64,000 bases of DNA, taken from assembly GCA_002362575.1 (NCBI GenBank), contig DEUM01000018.1, positions 1-64,000 on the forward strand. The letters are read 5' to 3'. Positions 41,426-50,379 of this stretch are shown here, one piece after another (the stretch's first letter is position 1; every line of letters begins with the position of its first letter). This stretch comes from Lachnoclostridium sp. UBA3262. GTDB lineage: Bacteria > Bacillota > Clostridia > Lachnospirales > Lachnospiraceae. The translations under genes were made by a program, and so were the position numbers. The notes under the pieces are model-generated. The model did not search any database. It was not told the origin of the DNA and saw nothing but the letters and a program-made list of their open reading frames with translations.

Positions 41426-42730
41426 CTAATCCATAATGTCAACATTCTCCCCGCGGAGAATTTTATTGATATTGCGCACTGCGCACATTTTTCCGCACAT
41501 TGTACACGTGTCTTCTCTTTCCGGTGTACTTTCGGCACGGTAACGACGGGCCTTTTCCGGATCTATAGCGAGTTCAAATTGTTTTTCCCAGTCAAGGTTT
41601 CTCCTCGCTTCACTCATCTCAAAATCCCAGTCTTTTGCGCCGGGAATCCCTTTTGCCACGTCTGCTGCGTGAGCGGCAATTTTAGAGGCAATAATACCCT
41701 CTTTTACATCCTCCAGTGTTGGAAGCCGGAGATGCTCTGCCGGTGTTACATAGCAGAGGAAGGAAGCCCCATAAGTAGCGGCAATCGCACCGCCAATGGC
41801 GCTTGTAATATGGTCGTAGCCCGGCGCTACATCCGTCACTAACGGCCCAAGTACATAAAACGGCGCTCCCTTACATACGGTCTGCTCAATTTCCATATTC
41901 GCACGAATCTGATTCAGCGGCATATGCCCCGGCCCCTCAATCATGACCTGTACATTGTGACGCCATGCGCGCTGTGTCAATTCCCCTAGCGCTACCAGCT
42001 CGGATATCTGGGAAATATCTCCCGCATCCTCAATGCTTCCCGGTCGGCAGGCATCACCAAGGCTGATTGTTACATCATACTGTTCACAAATATCTAACAG
42101 TTCATCGTATCTTTCGTAGAATGGATTTTCGTTTCCTGTCAGCTCCATCCATGCAAAAATAATGGAACCGCCACGTGACACAATATTTGTATGACGGAGA
42201 TTTTCCTTAAAACGGTCTGCCGTAGCGCGGTTAATGCCACAGTGAATCGTCATAAAATCTACGCCGTCCTCCGCATGCATACGGACAATTTCCATCCATT
42301 CATCCGATGTAATATCTTTTAATGCCTTATTATAATATACTACGGCGTCGTAAATCGGCACAGTTCCGATAACGGCACTGCACTCGCCGGTCAGCTTACG
42401 ACGAAACTTCCGGGTGTCTCCAAACGAGCTTAAATCCATAATTGCCTCCGCTCCCATATCCACGGCGGCCTGCACCTTTTTCATCTCTACATCCAAATCC
42501 AGACAATCCCTGCTGGTTCCTAAATTGACATTGATTTTTGTCTTTAACGCATTGCCAATTCCAAACGGTTTTAAGCATTTGTGATTTTTGTTAGCAGGAA
42601 TTGCCACCTGTCCTTTGGCAACAAGTTCACGCAGTTTCTGAGTATCCATATTTTCATATGTACTGACGGCTTCCATTTCCGGTGTTACGATACCTTTTCT
42701 CGCCGCATCCATCTGTGTTGTGTATTCCAT
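41426..42730 (-). CDS. thiC: Phosphomethylpyrimidine synthase ThiC
   Basis: A 434-residue Thi[70 protein letters not shown], and the C-terminal iron-sulfur motif CTMCGKMC that binds the radical-SAM 4Fe-4S cluster. It turns aminoimidazole ribotide into the thiamine pyrimidine HMP-P. The start is at 42730 after AGAGG. I see no TPP riboswitch in the short space upstream, which is unusual for thiC. No other thiamine gene is nearby. Confidence 0.95.
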   Translation of the reverse strand: MEYTTQMDAARKGIVTPEMEAVSTYENMDTQKLRELVAKGQVAIPANKNHKCLKPFGIGNALKTKINVNLGTSRDCLDLDVEMKKVQAAVDMGAEAIMDLSSFGDTRKFRRKLTGECSAVIGTVPIYDAVVYYNKALKDITSDEWMEIVRMHAEDGVDFMTIHCGINRATADRFKENLRHTNIVSRGGSIIFAWMELTGNENPFYERYDELLDICEQYDVTISLGDACRPGSIEDAGDISQISELVALGELTQRAWRHNVQVMIEGPGHMPLNQIRANMEIEQTVCKGAPFYVLGPLVTDVAPGYDHITSAIGGAIAATYGASFLCYVTPAEHLRLPTLEDVKEGIIASKIAAHAADVAKGIPGAKDWDFEMSEARRNLDWEKQFELAIDPEKARRYRAESTPEREDTCTMCGKMCAVRNINKILRGENVDIMD

Positions 42731-42788
42731 AATATAAATTCCTCTCTTTCTTTCCTCGCTCAATGACGCATTGGGCAAAATATAATAA

Positions 42789-42810
42789 GGACCACATACC
42801 TAATGTGGCC
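42789..42810. terminator. Stem-loop between thiC and the membrane-protein gene
   Basis: CCACAT pairs with ATGTGG, extended by GG/CC. On the minus strand it is followed by TTATTATATTTT and can end the 148-residue protein's transcript; on the plus strand TATTTTTTC follows. Confidence 0.6.
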
Positions 42811-42838
42811 CCGTATTTTTTCAATTTTAACGACTTCA

Positions 42839-43285
42839 TTATACCTCACTGCTTTCATTTTGTAAACAGGTTTCTTCCAAAAGATGAAAAAGCGCAATTT
42901 TGTATATCAGCACAATCCGTACATCCCGGTCACAATACCGGTTTTTTATAAATTCGACAAATTTATAAGCGTAACAGATACTTGCCAGTGCAACTGCCGG
43001 ATATACAATCAGCAGCGACATATTCAAAAGCAGTAATGCCAGCATAGTTACAATATATCCAAGTGATATATATACAAAATTTTTGCTTATACGGACAGAT
43101 ATTTGCACGGAGTCCAGCAGCTGTTTTAACGCCTGATTCAGATTGTCCGGCGACTTATCCTTCAGTTTTTCATAAATATCACAAAAAATATCCATGCTCT
43201 CTCTCGTATCAAGTTTTTGCGTATATATTGTATAACGATCGCGCCCAAATTCCTGTTGAATCAATTTTCCTAATACACTTTTCAC
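42839..43285 (-). CDS. Small membrane protein of unknown function
   Basis: 148 residues. The first 65 are soluble and charged, then two membrane helices (about 68-88 and 90-108: FVYISLGYIVTMLALLLLN, SLLIVYPAVALASICYAY), then a basic cytoplasmic tail. The start is GTG at 43285 with AAGGAG upstream. I do not recognise the family. Separated from thiC by a stem-loop. Confidence 0.7.
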   Translation of the reverse strand: MKSVLGKLIQQEFGRDRYTIYTQKLDTRESMDIFCDIYEKLKDKSPDNLNQALKQLLDSVQISVRISKNFVYISLGYIVTMLALLLLNMSLLIVYPAVALASICYAYKFVEFIKNRYCDRDVRIVLIYKIALFHLLEETCLQNESSEV

Positions 43286-43620
43286 TTCGTTTCTCCTTTT
43301 TGGGAGTTTATCAAAACTCTTATTATCCTATAGTATTCATCCATATCTTGTTTCGTTATTCTCCGATTTCTAAAAAAGAAAAATCATTCATAATTTGTTT
43401 ACATTTTTGCAAAACTATACTCATATATGAACATTATACTCAAATTATAGAAAGCTTACAAGATTCTTTTTTTCATAAATGTTTTGGTAGATTACCAAAC
43501 TTTCTCCTCTTTTTAATAACGTAAAGGAAGATGGTTCCCCGCCATCTTCCTTTGCTTTTTACATATTTTACTCCATTCCGAAGCGCTTTGCGCTGAGGAT
43601 GCGAGCAGAATTTCAAAATA
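43286..43620. other. 335-bp intergenic stretch with a terminator and a small palindrome
   Basis: AAAGGAAGATGG (43523-43534) pairs with CCATCTTCCTTT (43542-43553): a 12-bp stem serving as terminator of the ComFB gene (minus strand). TTTGGTA-GAT-TACCAAA (43483-43499) is a 7-bp inverted repeat, possibly an operator for the membrane-protein gene. The rest is AT-rich and without a credible frame. Confidence 0.7.
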
Positions 43621-44265
43621 TCATTCATGACGCGGATTTTCCCCAATAATCTTAGCATAGTGGGTAATATCCGCTAAGAGATGAATCCGGTCCTCCATCG
43701 ATGCGAGTGTACCTGCCTTAATGATAGCATTTCCTTTCTCAGTATTGACATATTTCGGCTTTACGTGATTTAGCGTTAACGTCAATAAATCATTACGGCA
43801 GTTTATGCACGGACAAATCCCCAGACTGTCTATATTTTCATCAATCTGAGTTCGAATCAAATCTTCCATTACATTATGTATTCTTTTTTTTCTGCCAAAA
43901 TCTATCATTGTCTGGATTCTTTTCCTTGCAACATCATGATTAATCGGCCTTATAAGCAAATCATCTGCCCCCATATCCAGTATCGATCCGATTTTCTCTG
44001 TCTGCCCGGCAGATACACCGACTAATAAAGGAATATTTTCATATAAATAATGCCCCCGGATTTTTTTCAGCATTTCATAATTATTCTCAGTGATTTCCTC
44101 TCCGCCCACGATAATTAAATCAAGCGGCTCCGAATTATTCTCCAGATAAACAAGCCCCTCTGCCGCCTCTTGAAAAGTAACATACTCATAATCTGCTATG
44201 GGAAGCTCCCGTAGCACTTCCAAAATCTGTTCATCTGTACCTATAAAAACTACTGTATCCTTCAT
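43621..44265 (-). CDS. Degenerate receiver domain fused to ComFB domain
   Basis: 214 residues from the ATG at 44265. Residues 1-125 resemble a CheY-like receiver, but the phosphate-accepting Asp position reads LIIVGGEE, the acidic pair is reduced (GTDEQ) and the conserved Lys is Arg in IRPIN, so it should not be phosphorylated. Residues 135-214 match ComFB (ICPCINCRNDLLTLTLNHVKPKYV, CxxC zinc-type pair). ComFB-type proteins have recently been described as cyclic-dinucleotide receptors. The gene stands alone. A signalling role in motility or surface behaviour is possible but not shown. Confidence 0.8.
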   Translation of the reverse strand: MKDTVVFIGTDEQILEVLRELPIADYEYVTFQEAAEGLVYLENNSEPLDLIIVGGEEITENNYEMLKKIRGHYLYENIPLLVGVSAGQTEKIGSILDMGADDLLIRPINHDVARKRIQTMIDFGRKKRIHNVMEDLIRTQIDENIDSLGICPCINCRNDLLTLTLNHVKPKYVNTEKGNAIIKAGTLASMEDRIHLLADITHYAKIIGENPRHE

Positions 44266-44336
44266 TGTTCCCCATTTCCTCCGTGTCTTTTTACCTTCTT
44301 TTTCTTTTTTCGCCCCCACCTTTGCATATTTTTTTA

Positions 44337-44366
44337 ATTATATCACATTTTTGTGAGATTCGACAG
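44337..44366 (-). promoter_or_regulatory. Extended -10 promoter of the receiver-ComFB gene
   Basis: TGATATAAT on the minus strand (TATAAT at 44342-44337 with TG at -1 spacing) and only a weak -35 (TGTCGA). A TCACA-TTTT-TGTGA inverted repeat (44343-44356) fills the spacer. Confidence 0.45.
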
Positions 44367-44392
44367 TCTTTTTTCTGACTTTTACATTCCCA

Positions 44393-45430
44393 CTATTTAC
44401 ATTCGCCTTTTCTCGGATATGGTTTGAGCCATACGCCATCCCTTGAAAAATATTTACCGTTCCGATAGTAAATCTGTTCTGGCAACTGCTCCATAAGTAC
44501 TTTTGCATCCACCTCCAAATCATATAAGAGAGCTGCCAGTGACCTGCCATCCAGCTGTTTTGTAAGAATAGTAAGCTTCTTTATATTTGGCACAACCCCG
44601 GAACTTCTAGTCTTTTGAAGATACTTTTTGGATTCAATTGTCTTAACAGAAGCCGGTATCTCGATCTCCGATACATTACATGTTGTTTCTAGTGCTCCAT
44701 CTCCATACACTCCATGAAAGACCGACTGAAGACAGAATTCCGTACAACTCTCAGCAATCTTCAGCTTTTTCATCCTCATCGGTACTCTCACAAGCGTCTT
44801 TTTGTCTTTCGTATAAATGCTGCCATCTATGCTACAGTACCTCGAATCCTTTTTCGATACTACATACCCTTTAGCAACAAAAAGTGACGTGTTCTCAATC
44901 TTCAATTTTGTATTAAAAGTAACAACCAAATTATTATTTCCAGATATGTTGCCAGCCACCTGATACGCCCAGTCATAATCCTCTGGATTATATTTAAAAT
45001 CTCCCGGCAGAGTAAGATTTTTTAGCTTTGAACTGTAAAAAGCATCCCGACCTATCTTTCGAACCGATGGCGGTATCGTTAATTTTTTAATTGCGGTCTT
45101 TGCAAAACATTCATCCCCAATTTTTTTGACAGTAGAAGCTATCTTAACTGTCTTCAGATTTCTCATTCCCTTAAAAGCATAATTTGATATCGTTGTTACT
45201 CCCCTTTTTATCACTACCTTTTTTACCTTTTTCATCTGCTTTTTTTTCAATCCAATCGCATACTTCATTGAACCCTTACCATAAACTGTCAATGTCCCCT
45301 TTTTTAATTTCCATGATACCTTATTTTTGTTTTTCTTCTTAGCCGCCTGAGATTCTACAGAACAAGCTGTACAAAACACAAGAAACAAAAGCATAAACAC
45401 TGCTAATTTTATTTTCCACTTTTTACTCAT
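44393..45430 (-). CDS. Secreted leucine-rich-repeat (BspA-like) protein
   Basis: 345 residues with a signal sequence (KWKIKLAVFMLLFLVFCTACSVESQA; a lipobox-like TAC is present). BspA-type repeats follow, for example TISNYAFKGMRNLKTVKIASTVKKIGDECF and KLTIPPSVRKIGRDAFYSSKLKNL. Such proteins are surface adhesins or glycan-binding proteins in gut bacteria. The start is 45430, preceded by GGTGG. The protein is lysine-rich. It lies 24 bp after the small secreted-protein gene, so the two are probably cotranscribed. Confidence 0.85.
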   Translation of the reverse strand: MSKKWKIKLAVFMLLFLVFCTACSVESQAAKKKNKNKVSWKLKKGTLTVYGKGSMKYAIGLKKKQMKKVKKVVIKRGVTTISNYAFKGMRNLKTVKIASTVKKIGDECFAKTAIKKLTIPPSVRKIGRDAFYSSKLKNLTLPGDFKYNPEDYDWAYQVAGNISGNNNLVVTFNTKLKIENTSLFVAKGYVVSKKDSRYCSIDGSIYTKDKKTLVRVPMRMKKLKIAESCTEFCLQSVFHGVYGDGALETTCNVSEIEIPASVKTIESKKYLQKTRSSGVVPNIKKLTILTKQLDGRSLAALLYDLEVDAKVLMEQLPEQIYYRNGKYFSRDGVWLKPYPRKGECK

Positions 45431-45454
45431 AAAAACCACCATTCCTGTTCTTTA

Positions 45455-45871
45455 CTAAAATTTATTGATATATTGAATTGACTGTTCGCTGCCATTTTTG
45501 ATGGCAAAATACATTTTCGTATCGCGGCAGCACAGTCCCTCGATTTCTTTTCCTTTTAAACCAAAGCCGTTTTTATTTGGCAGTTCTCCCATCTGTATAT
45601 TGACACCATTTACAAACATCCCATCCACGCATCTGATTTTAGCTATTTTCGGACATCCTTCATTTGCTCTACCTCCTGAAACATAGATATAAGCACCCGA
45701 TATTTCCGTCCGAATTGCTAACTGGGTATCATCTCCAGACGTAGCCGCCGCTACACGAATAGCCTCCACGTCCACAATTCTCTGTGTCGCATATACATAA
45801 TTTGCCGCCCTGCTTCGAACTGGTACAAAATTGGCACACAAGCCGATACTAAACAGCAAACACAAAACCAC
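45455..45871 (-). CDS. Small secreted protein, start uncertain
   Basis: 138 residues if GTG at 45871 is used: a hydrophobic leader (LCLLFSIGLCANFVPVRSRAA) and a small beta-rich domain (AYIYVSGGRANEGCPKI...). No ribosome site precedes that GTG. The same frame stays open upstream for about 28 codons and encodes a basic n-region (KRETTIGKRIPPDF) that would complete a normal signal peptide, but it contains no ATG, GTG or TTG. Either the gene uses a rare start, or the true start was lost by a frameshift. The function is unknown. Confidence 0.6.
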   Translation of the reverse strand: MVLCLLFSIGLCANFVPVRSRAANYVYATQRIVDVEAIRVAAATSGDDTQLAIRTEISGAYIYVSGGRANEGCPKIAKIRCVDGMFVNGVNIQMGELPNKNGFGLKGKEIEGLCCRDTKMYFAIKNGSEQSIQYINKF

Positions 45872-45927
45872 TATCGCCGAATAAACCCGAACAAAATCCG
45901 GGGGTATTCTCTTTCCGATAGTGGTTT
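45865..45927. repeat. Nested inverted repeat over the start of the small secreted-protein gene
   Basis: AAACCACTATCG (45865-45876) and CGATAGTGGTTT (45916-45927) form a perfect 12-bp stem. Inside, CCCG and CGGG make a second hairpin. The structure covers the only available start codon (GTG 45871), so an RNA fold could control its use. Confidence 0.65.
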
Positions 45928-45969
45928 CTCTTTTGTAGTAAATATAAAATATTTATTAGCGTCAGTACA

Positions 45970-47007
45970 CTAAATAAATTTATAAATCGTCGTTGAAGTG
46001 AAGGTTTCCCCTGCCTTCAGCACACAGGATTGAAAACTCGGCACATTAACCGAGTTCGGGAAGAACTGTGTCTCAAAACACACACCGGTGCGCTTTGTAT
46101 AAACCGTACCATTCTTTCCGTCTTCCTTTACAATAAAGTTCCCGGAGTAGAGCTGCATACCCGGCAAATCCGTATAGATCTCCATTGTCCGTCCACTTGT
46201 GTCCTCGGAAACCTCCGCAACCTTTTCCAGCACCCCGTCTGCCTTATCCAGCACATAATTGTGATCATATCCTCCTGCAATAACAAGCGGACGGTAATCT
46301 GCCTCTATATCCTTGCTAAGCGCCTTCTTCGTGCGAAAATCCATCGGAGTTCCGGTTACATCCGTAATCTCACCATTTGGAATCAAATCATCCGACGTTG
46401 CCGTAAACCCATTTGCCTTTATCCACACCTTGTGGCCGGTAATCGTACCGCCGTCGTGCCCTTTCAGATTAAAGTAGCTGTGATTTGTCAGATTGCACAA
46501 AGTATCCTTGTCTGACTTAGTCTTATAATCAATCTTTAATTCATTGTCATCTGTCAGCGTATAAGTAAGCTGAATATCCAGATTTCCCGGATAGCCCTGT
46601 TCCATATCCGGGCTTACACGGGAAAATGTCACGCTGTTCTCCGTCGTGGACGCCTTGTACATGACCTGATGATATCCCGGCGTACCGCCGTGAAGATTAT
46701 TCTCACCATCATTTTTCTCAAGTTCATATGTCGTGCCGTTCAGTTCAAATTTTGCCTGTCCGATACGGTTACCATGCCGTCCAATAAACGCTCCGAAAAA
46801 GCAGCCGTTTACCTCATAACCTGCTACATCGTCAAATCCAAGGACAATGTCATCTTCTTTGCCGTTCTTGTCCGGGACAATCAAATTCACAATGACAGCG
46901 CCGTAATCCAGCGCCCCAACACGAAAACCGTTCTTGTTTGTAATCGTGTAAAGCGTCACCTCTGTGCCTTCCTTCGTCTTCCCAAAGCTCTTTGTAGAAA
47001 TACTCAT
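45970..47007 (-). CDS. galM: Aldose 1-epimerase (galactose mutarotase)
   Basis: 345 residues with GalM motifs: FIGRHGNRIGQAKFELNGTTYEL (substrate Arg), NHSYFNLKGH (catalytic His), GGYDHNYVLD and the Glu in GVCFETQFFPNSVN. It interconverts alpha and beta anomers of hexoses. GGAGG precedes the ATG. It is the last gene of the rel-to-galM operon, 6 bp after the DUF1294 gene. Confidence 0.95.
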   Translation of the reverse strand: MSISTKSFGKTKEGTEVTLYTITNKNGFRVGALDYGAVIVNLIVPDKNGKEDDIVLGFDDVAGYEVNGCFFGAFIGRHGNRIGQAKFELNGTTYELEKNDGENNLHGGTPGYHQVMYKASTTENSVTFSRVSPDMEQGYPGNLDIQLTYTLTDDNELKIDYKTKSDKDTLCNLTNHSYFNLKGHDGGTITGHKVWIKANGFTATSDDLIPNGEITDVTGTPMDFRTKKALSKDIEADYRPLVIAGGYDHNYVLDKADGVLEKVAEVSEDTSGRTMEIYTDLPGMQLYSGNFIVKEDGKNGTVYTKRTGVCFETQFFPNSVNVPSFQSCVLKAGETFTSTTIYKFI

Positions 47008-47013
47008 ACTGAA

Positions 47014-47298
47014 TTACCTCCAATTCGCATAATTATAAATCACATATATTGCCAACGCAATATGAACAATCAATATTACCGGCATCCCAATGACAAACTT
47101 TGTGTGTTTTGTCTTATGCCGGAACGTATACATACCTGCCAGCGAGCCGACACTTCCACCGACTGCTGCCAAAAGAAAAAGTGTCTTTTCCGAAATCCGC
47201 CATTTCCCATGCTTTGCCTTACTCTTATCGACAGCCATCGTGATAAAAGAGACTATATTGACTAACAGCAGATATCCTATTGTTATCCAGATTATCAC
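47014..47298 (-). CDS. DUF1294 membrane protein
   Basis: 94 residues with two or three membrane helices and the DUF1294 core (MAVDKSKAKHGKWRISEKTLFLLAAVGGSVGSLAGMYTFRHKTKH). It uses GTG at 47298 after GAGGAAGG. The function of the family is unknown. It is squeezed between aspS (2 bp) and galM (6 bp). Confidence 0.85.
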   Translation of the reverse strand: MIIWITIGYLLLVNIVSFITMAVDKSKAKHGKWRISEKTLFLLAAVGGSVGSLAGMYTFRHKTKHTKFVIGMPVILIVHIALAIYVIYNYANWR

Positions 47299-47300
47299 GC

Positions 47301-49106
47301 CTATCCTTCCTCTTGTCCGTTTTCTTCCTGTTCCGTAACCTCGATGCCCAACTCAGCAAGCTGACCGGCATCCACTGCACTCGGCGCTTCTGTCATAAGA
47401 CAGGAGGCATCCTTTACTTTCGGGAACGCAATGACCTCCCGGATGCTGTCTGCTTTCGCCATCAGCATAATCACACGGTCGAGCCCGTATGCCAGCCCCG
47501 CATGAGGGGGAACACCGTATTGGAATGCATTCAGCAAAAATCCGAACTGCTCCTTCGCATCCTCCTCGGCAAATCCAAGCGCCTTGAAAATTCTCTCCTG
47601 TACATCGTTCTGATGGATACGGATAGAACCACCGCCAAGCTCCGTACCATTTAACACAATATCATATGCCTGTGAGCGTACACGCCCCGGCTCGGATTCC
47701 AGATATGGCAAATCCTCCTCTAACGGCATTGTAAACGGATGATGCGTTGCCTGGTAGCGTCCCAAATCCTCATTGTACTCAAGTAAAGGAAAGTCCGTTA
47801 CCCAGAGGAAATTGTATACATTCTTATCGAGAAGCTCCATCTGCCTTGCCAGCTCCAGACGAAGGTTTCCGAGAACATCCCATACTACTTTATTTTTGTC
47901 GGCAGCAAAGAGAAGTAAATCTCCCGGCTCGCCGTCCATAGCTGCCACAAGTTTCGAAAGTTCTTCCTCTGTCATAAACTTGGCAAAGGAGGATTTATAA
48001 GTGCCGTCCTCATTGACGCAGAGATACGCAAGCCCCTTTGCGCCGAAATCCTTTGCAAAGTCAACCAGCTTGTCTATCTTTTTACGTGGCATTGCGCCCT
48101 GTCCCTTCGCGTTGATACCCCGGACGGAACCACCATTTTCAACAGCACCGGTAAAGACGCCGAAACCGCAGTCCTTCACTATCTCTGTCACATCCTTAAG
48201 CTCCATGCCAAAACGGGTGTCCGGCCGGTCTGAACCGAAACGGTCCATCGCCTCCTGCCATGACATACGAGGAATCGGCAGTGAGATATCGACGTCAACA
48301 AGCTTAAATATCTTTTTCAAAAGCCGCTCATTCACATCTATAACATCATCCATATCAGCAAACGAAAGCTCCATATCAATCTGCGTAAACTCCGGCTGGC
48401 GGTCCGCACGCAAATCCTCATCACGGAAACACCTTGCAATCTGGAAATACCTATCGAAGCCGGAACACATCAAAAGCTGTTTGAGCAGCTGCGGACTCTG
48501 CGGCAGCGCATAAAAACTGCCCGGATGCACGCGGCTTGGCACGATATAATCTCTCGCCCCCTCCGGTGTACTCTTTATTAACATCGGCGTCTCAATCTCC
48601 AGAAAGCCTTCTTCGGAAAGAAACTCCCTTACCTCCATGGCAACTTTACTCCGCAGAATCAGATTTCTCTGCAAATCCGGTCTGCGCAAATCGAGATAAC
48701 GGTATTTCAGGCGCAAATCATCTTTTGTTTTAGAATTCTCCTCAATCGGAAACGGCGGCGTCTCAGACTCCGACAGAATCCGAATATCCCTTGCCACCAC
48801 TTCGATTTCCCCAGTGGCTAGATTTTCATTTACCGCCCCCGAACGTTTCGTAACCTCTCCCGTTACTGCCACGACAAACTCACTGCGGAGCTTCGCCGCC
48901 TTTTCAAAGCCTTCGCTTCCTATATTGCTTTCCTCAAAAATCAACTGGATGATACCGGAGCGGTCGCGCAAATCGACAAACACAATTCCTCCCTTATTCC
49001 GGCTTTTCTGCACCCAGCCCATGACTGTCACGGTCTGTCCGATATGTTCTGTCGTCAGCTCTGCACAAAGGCAGGTGCGCTTTAATCCTCTCATTGATTC
49101 CGCCAT
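47301..49106 (-). CDS. aspS: Aspartate--tRNA ligase
   Basis: A 601-residue bacterial-type AspRS: an N-terminal OB-fold anticodon-binding domain (VTVMGWVQKSRNKGGIVFVDLRDRSG), then class II motifs (QIARCFRDEDLRADRQPEFTQIDMELSF; GLAYGLDRVIML) and the GAD insertion domain between residues 300-400. It charges tRNA-Asp. GGAGG precedes the ATG. Downstream of hisS by 22 bp, a pairing common in Firmicutes. Confidence 0.97.
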   Translation of the reverse strand: MAESMRGLKRTCLCAELTTEHIGQTVTVMGWVQKSRNKGGIVFVDLRDRSGIIQLIFEESNIGSEGFEKAAKLRSEFVVAVTGEVTKRSGAVNENLATGEIEVVARDIRILSESETPPFPIEENSKTKDDLRLKYRYLDLRRPDLQRNLILRSKVAMEVREFLSEEGFLEIETPMLIKSTPEGARDYIVPSRVHPGSFYALPQSPQLLKQLLMCSGFDRYFQIARCFRDEDLRADRQPEFTQIDMELSFADMDDVIDVNERLLKKIFKLVDVDISLPIPRMSWQEAMDRFGSDRPDTRFGMELKDVTEIVKDCGFGVFTGAVENGGSVRGINAKGQGAMPRKKIDKLVDFAKDFGAKGLAYLCVNEDGTYKSSFAKFMTEEELSKLVAAMDGEPGDLLLFAADKNKVVWDVLGNLRLELARQMELLDKNVYNFLWVTDFPLLEYNEDLGRYQATHHPFTMPLEEDLPYLESEPGRVRSQAYDIVLNGTELGGGSIRIHQNDVQERIFKALGFAEEDAKEQFGFLLNAFQYGVPPHAGLAYGLDRVIMLMAKADSIREVIAFPKVKDASCLMTEAPSAVDAGQLAELGIEVTEQEENGQEEG

Positions 49107-49128
49107 TCTTATTTCCTCCTCTTACCTT

Positions 49129-50379
49129 TTAATTCTGAAAAAATTCCGTAATGTCGCTATAACCTTCTGCGGTCAACTGTTCCTTCTGGAATTTCTTATT
49201 TTTCTTCATCATACTGATATTTACCTGAATACCTTGCTCTCGCTCTGTCTTTGCCTTCTCAATCACCTCTGCCATCAGCGCCGGAGACGCCTTTTTATCT
49301 ACCAGATATGCTTTCTTTTCTGCTGCTTCCGGTACTTTATAGTCTCTCTCGAGCAAAAGCATGACAATGCGCTCAAAGCCAATCGAAAAGCCGCAGGCAC
49401 ATGTATCGTTACCGGTAAACTTGCCAATCATCTCATCATAGCGTCCGCCGCCGCCGACAGAACCGCCGAACTCGTCCATCGCTATCTCAAAAATCGGGCC
49501 TGTGTAGTAGGACATCCCTCTTACAAGCGTCGGATCAAAAGAAATTCTAAAATCCGCCTCTTTCAGCTTTTCTACCGTAGAAATAATGACTTCCAAGTCC
49601 TCTGCTACGCCATTTTCAAGACTATCACCCAGCGTCTCTTTCATATAGTGTATGCCGGCAATATCATTTGTCACTGTCTCAAACAGAGTCCTGCATCGGT
49701 CAACGGTCTCAGCACTATATCCGGCCTCTGACAGCTCTGCCTCCACACCCTCCATGCCAATTTTATCCATCTTATCTAATATAATAAAGACATCGTCATA
49801 ACTTTCTTCCGGGAAGCCGCAATATTTTGCCATGCCTTTCAGCATCTTCCGGTTATTGATACGAATTGTAAAGTTCTTGAAATCCAGCTTGCCAAGCAAT
49901 GTCGTAGTCGCCAGAATCAGCTCAATCTCTGCCAGATATGTCGGCTCGCCGAGAATATCAATATCACACTGCATAAATTGTCTGAAACGTCCACGCTGCG
50001 GACGGTCAGCCCGCCATACATTTCCCATTTGTAATGCTTTAAATGGTGAAGGCAGTTCATTCACATTATTCGCATAATACCTTGACAGTGGCACGGTTAA
50101 ATCGTAGCGAAGTCCGCTGTCTACCAAATCTGCCTCGGTTTCTGCCGTCTCCAGCTTCAGCTTCTGCCCTCTCTTTAAAATCTTAAAGATTAGTTTCTCA
50201 TTTTCACCGCCCTGTTTGCTGTTCAGGTTTTCAATATGCTCCACACAAGGCGTTTCAATCGACTGGAAGCCATATGTCTTATATGTCTCCTTAATCTGGC
50301 GAATCACGTAATCACGGATTTCCATTTCCTTTGGTAAAATATCTTTCATTCCCGTCGTCGGTTTTTTCTTTAATGCCAT
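49129..50379 (-). CDS. hisS: Histidine--tRNA ligase
   Basis: A 416-residue HisRS: GMKDILPKEMEIRDYVIRQIKETY, motif 2 (NVWRADRPQRGRFRQFMQCDIDILG), and the histidine-specific ARGMSYYTG-like segment (LVRGMSYYTGPIFE) and GGGGRYDEMIGKF. It overlaps the hemZ stop by 10 bp. AGAGG precedes the ATG. Confidence 0.96.
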   Translation of the reverse strand: MALKKKPTTGMKDILPKEMEIRDYVIRQIKETYKTYGFQSIETPCVEHIENLNSKQGGENEKLIFKILKRGQKLKLETAETEADLVDSGLRYDLTVPLSRYYANNVNELPSPFKALQMGNVWRADRPQRGRFRQFMQCDIDILGEPTYLAEIELILATTTLLGKLDFKNFTIRINNRKMLKGMAKYCGFPEESYDDVFIILDKMDKIGMEGVEAELSEAGYSAETVDRCRTLFETVTNDIAGIHYMKETLGDSLENGVAEDLEVIISTVEKLKEADFRISFDPTLVRGMSYYTGPIFEIAMDEFGGSVGGGGRYDEMIGKFTGNDTCACGFSIGFERIVMLLLERDYKVPEAAEKKAYLVDKKASPALMAEVIEKAKTEREQGIQVNISMMKKNKKFQKEQLTAEGYSDITEFFQN

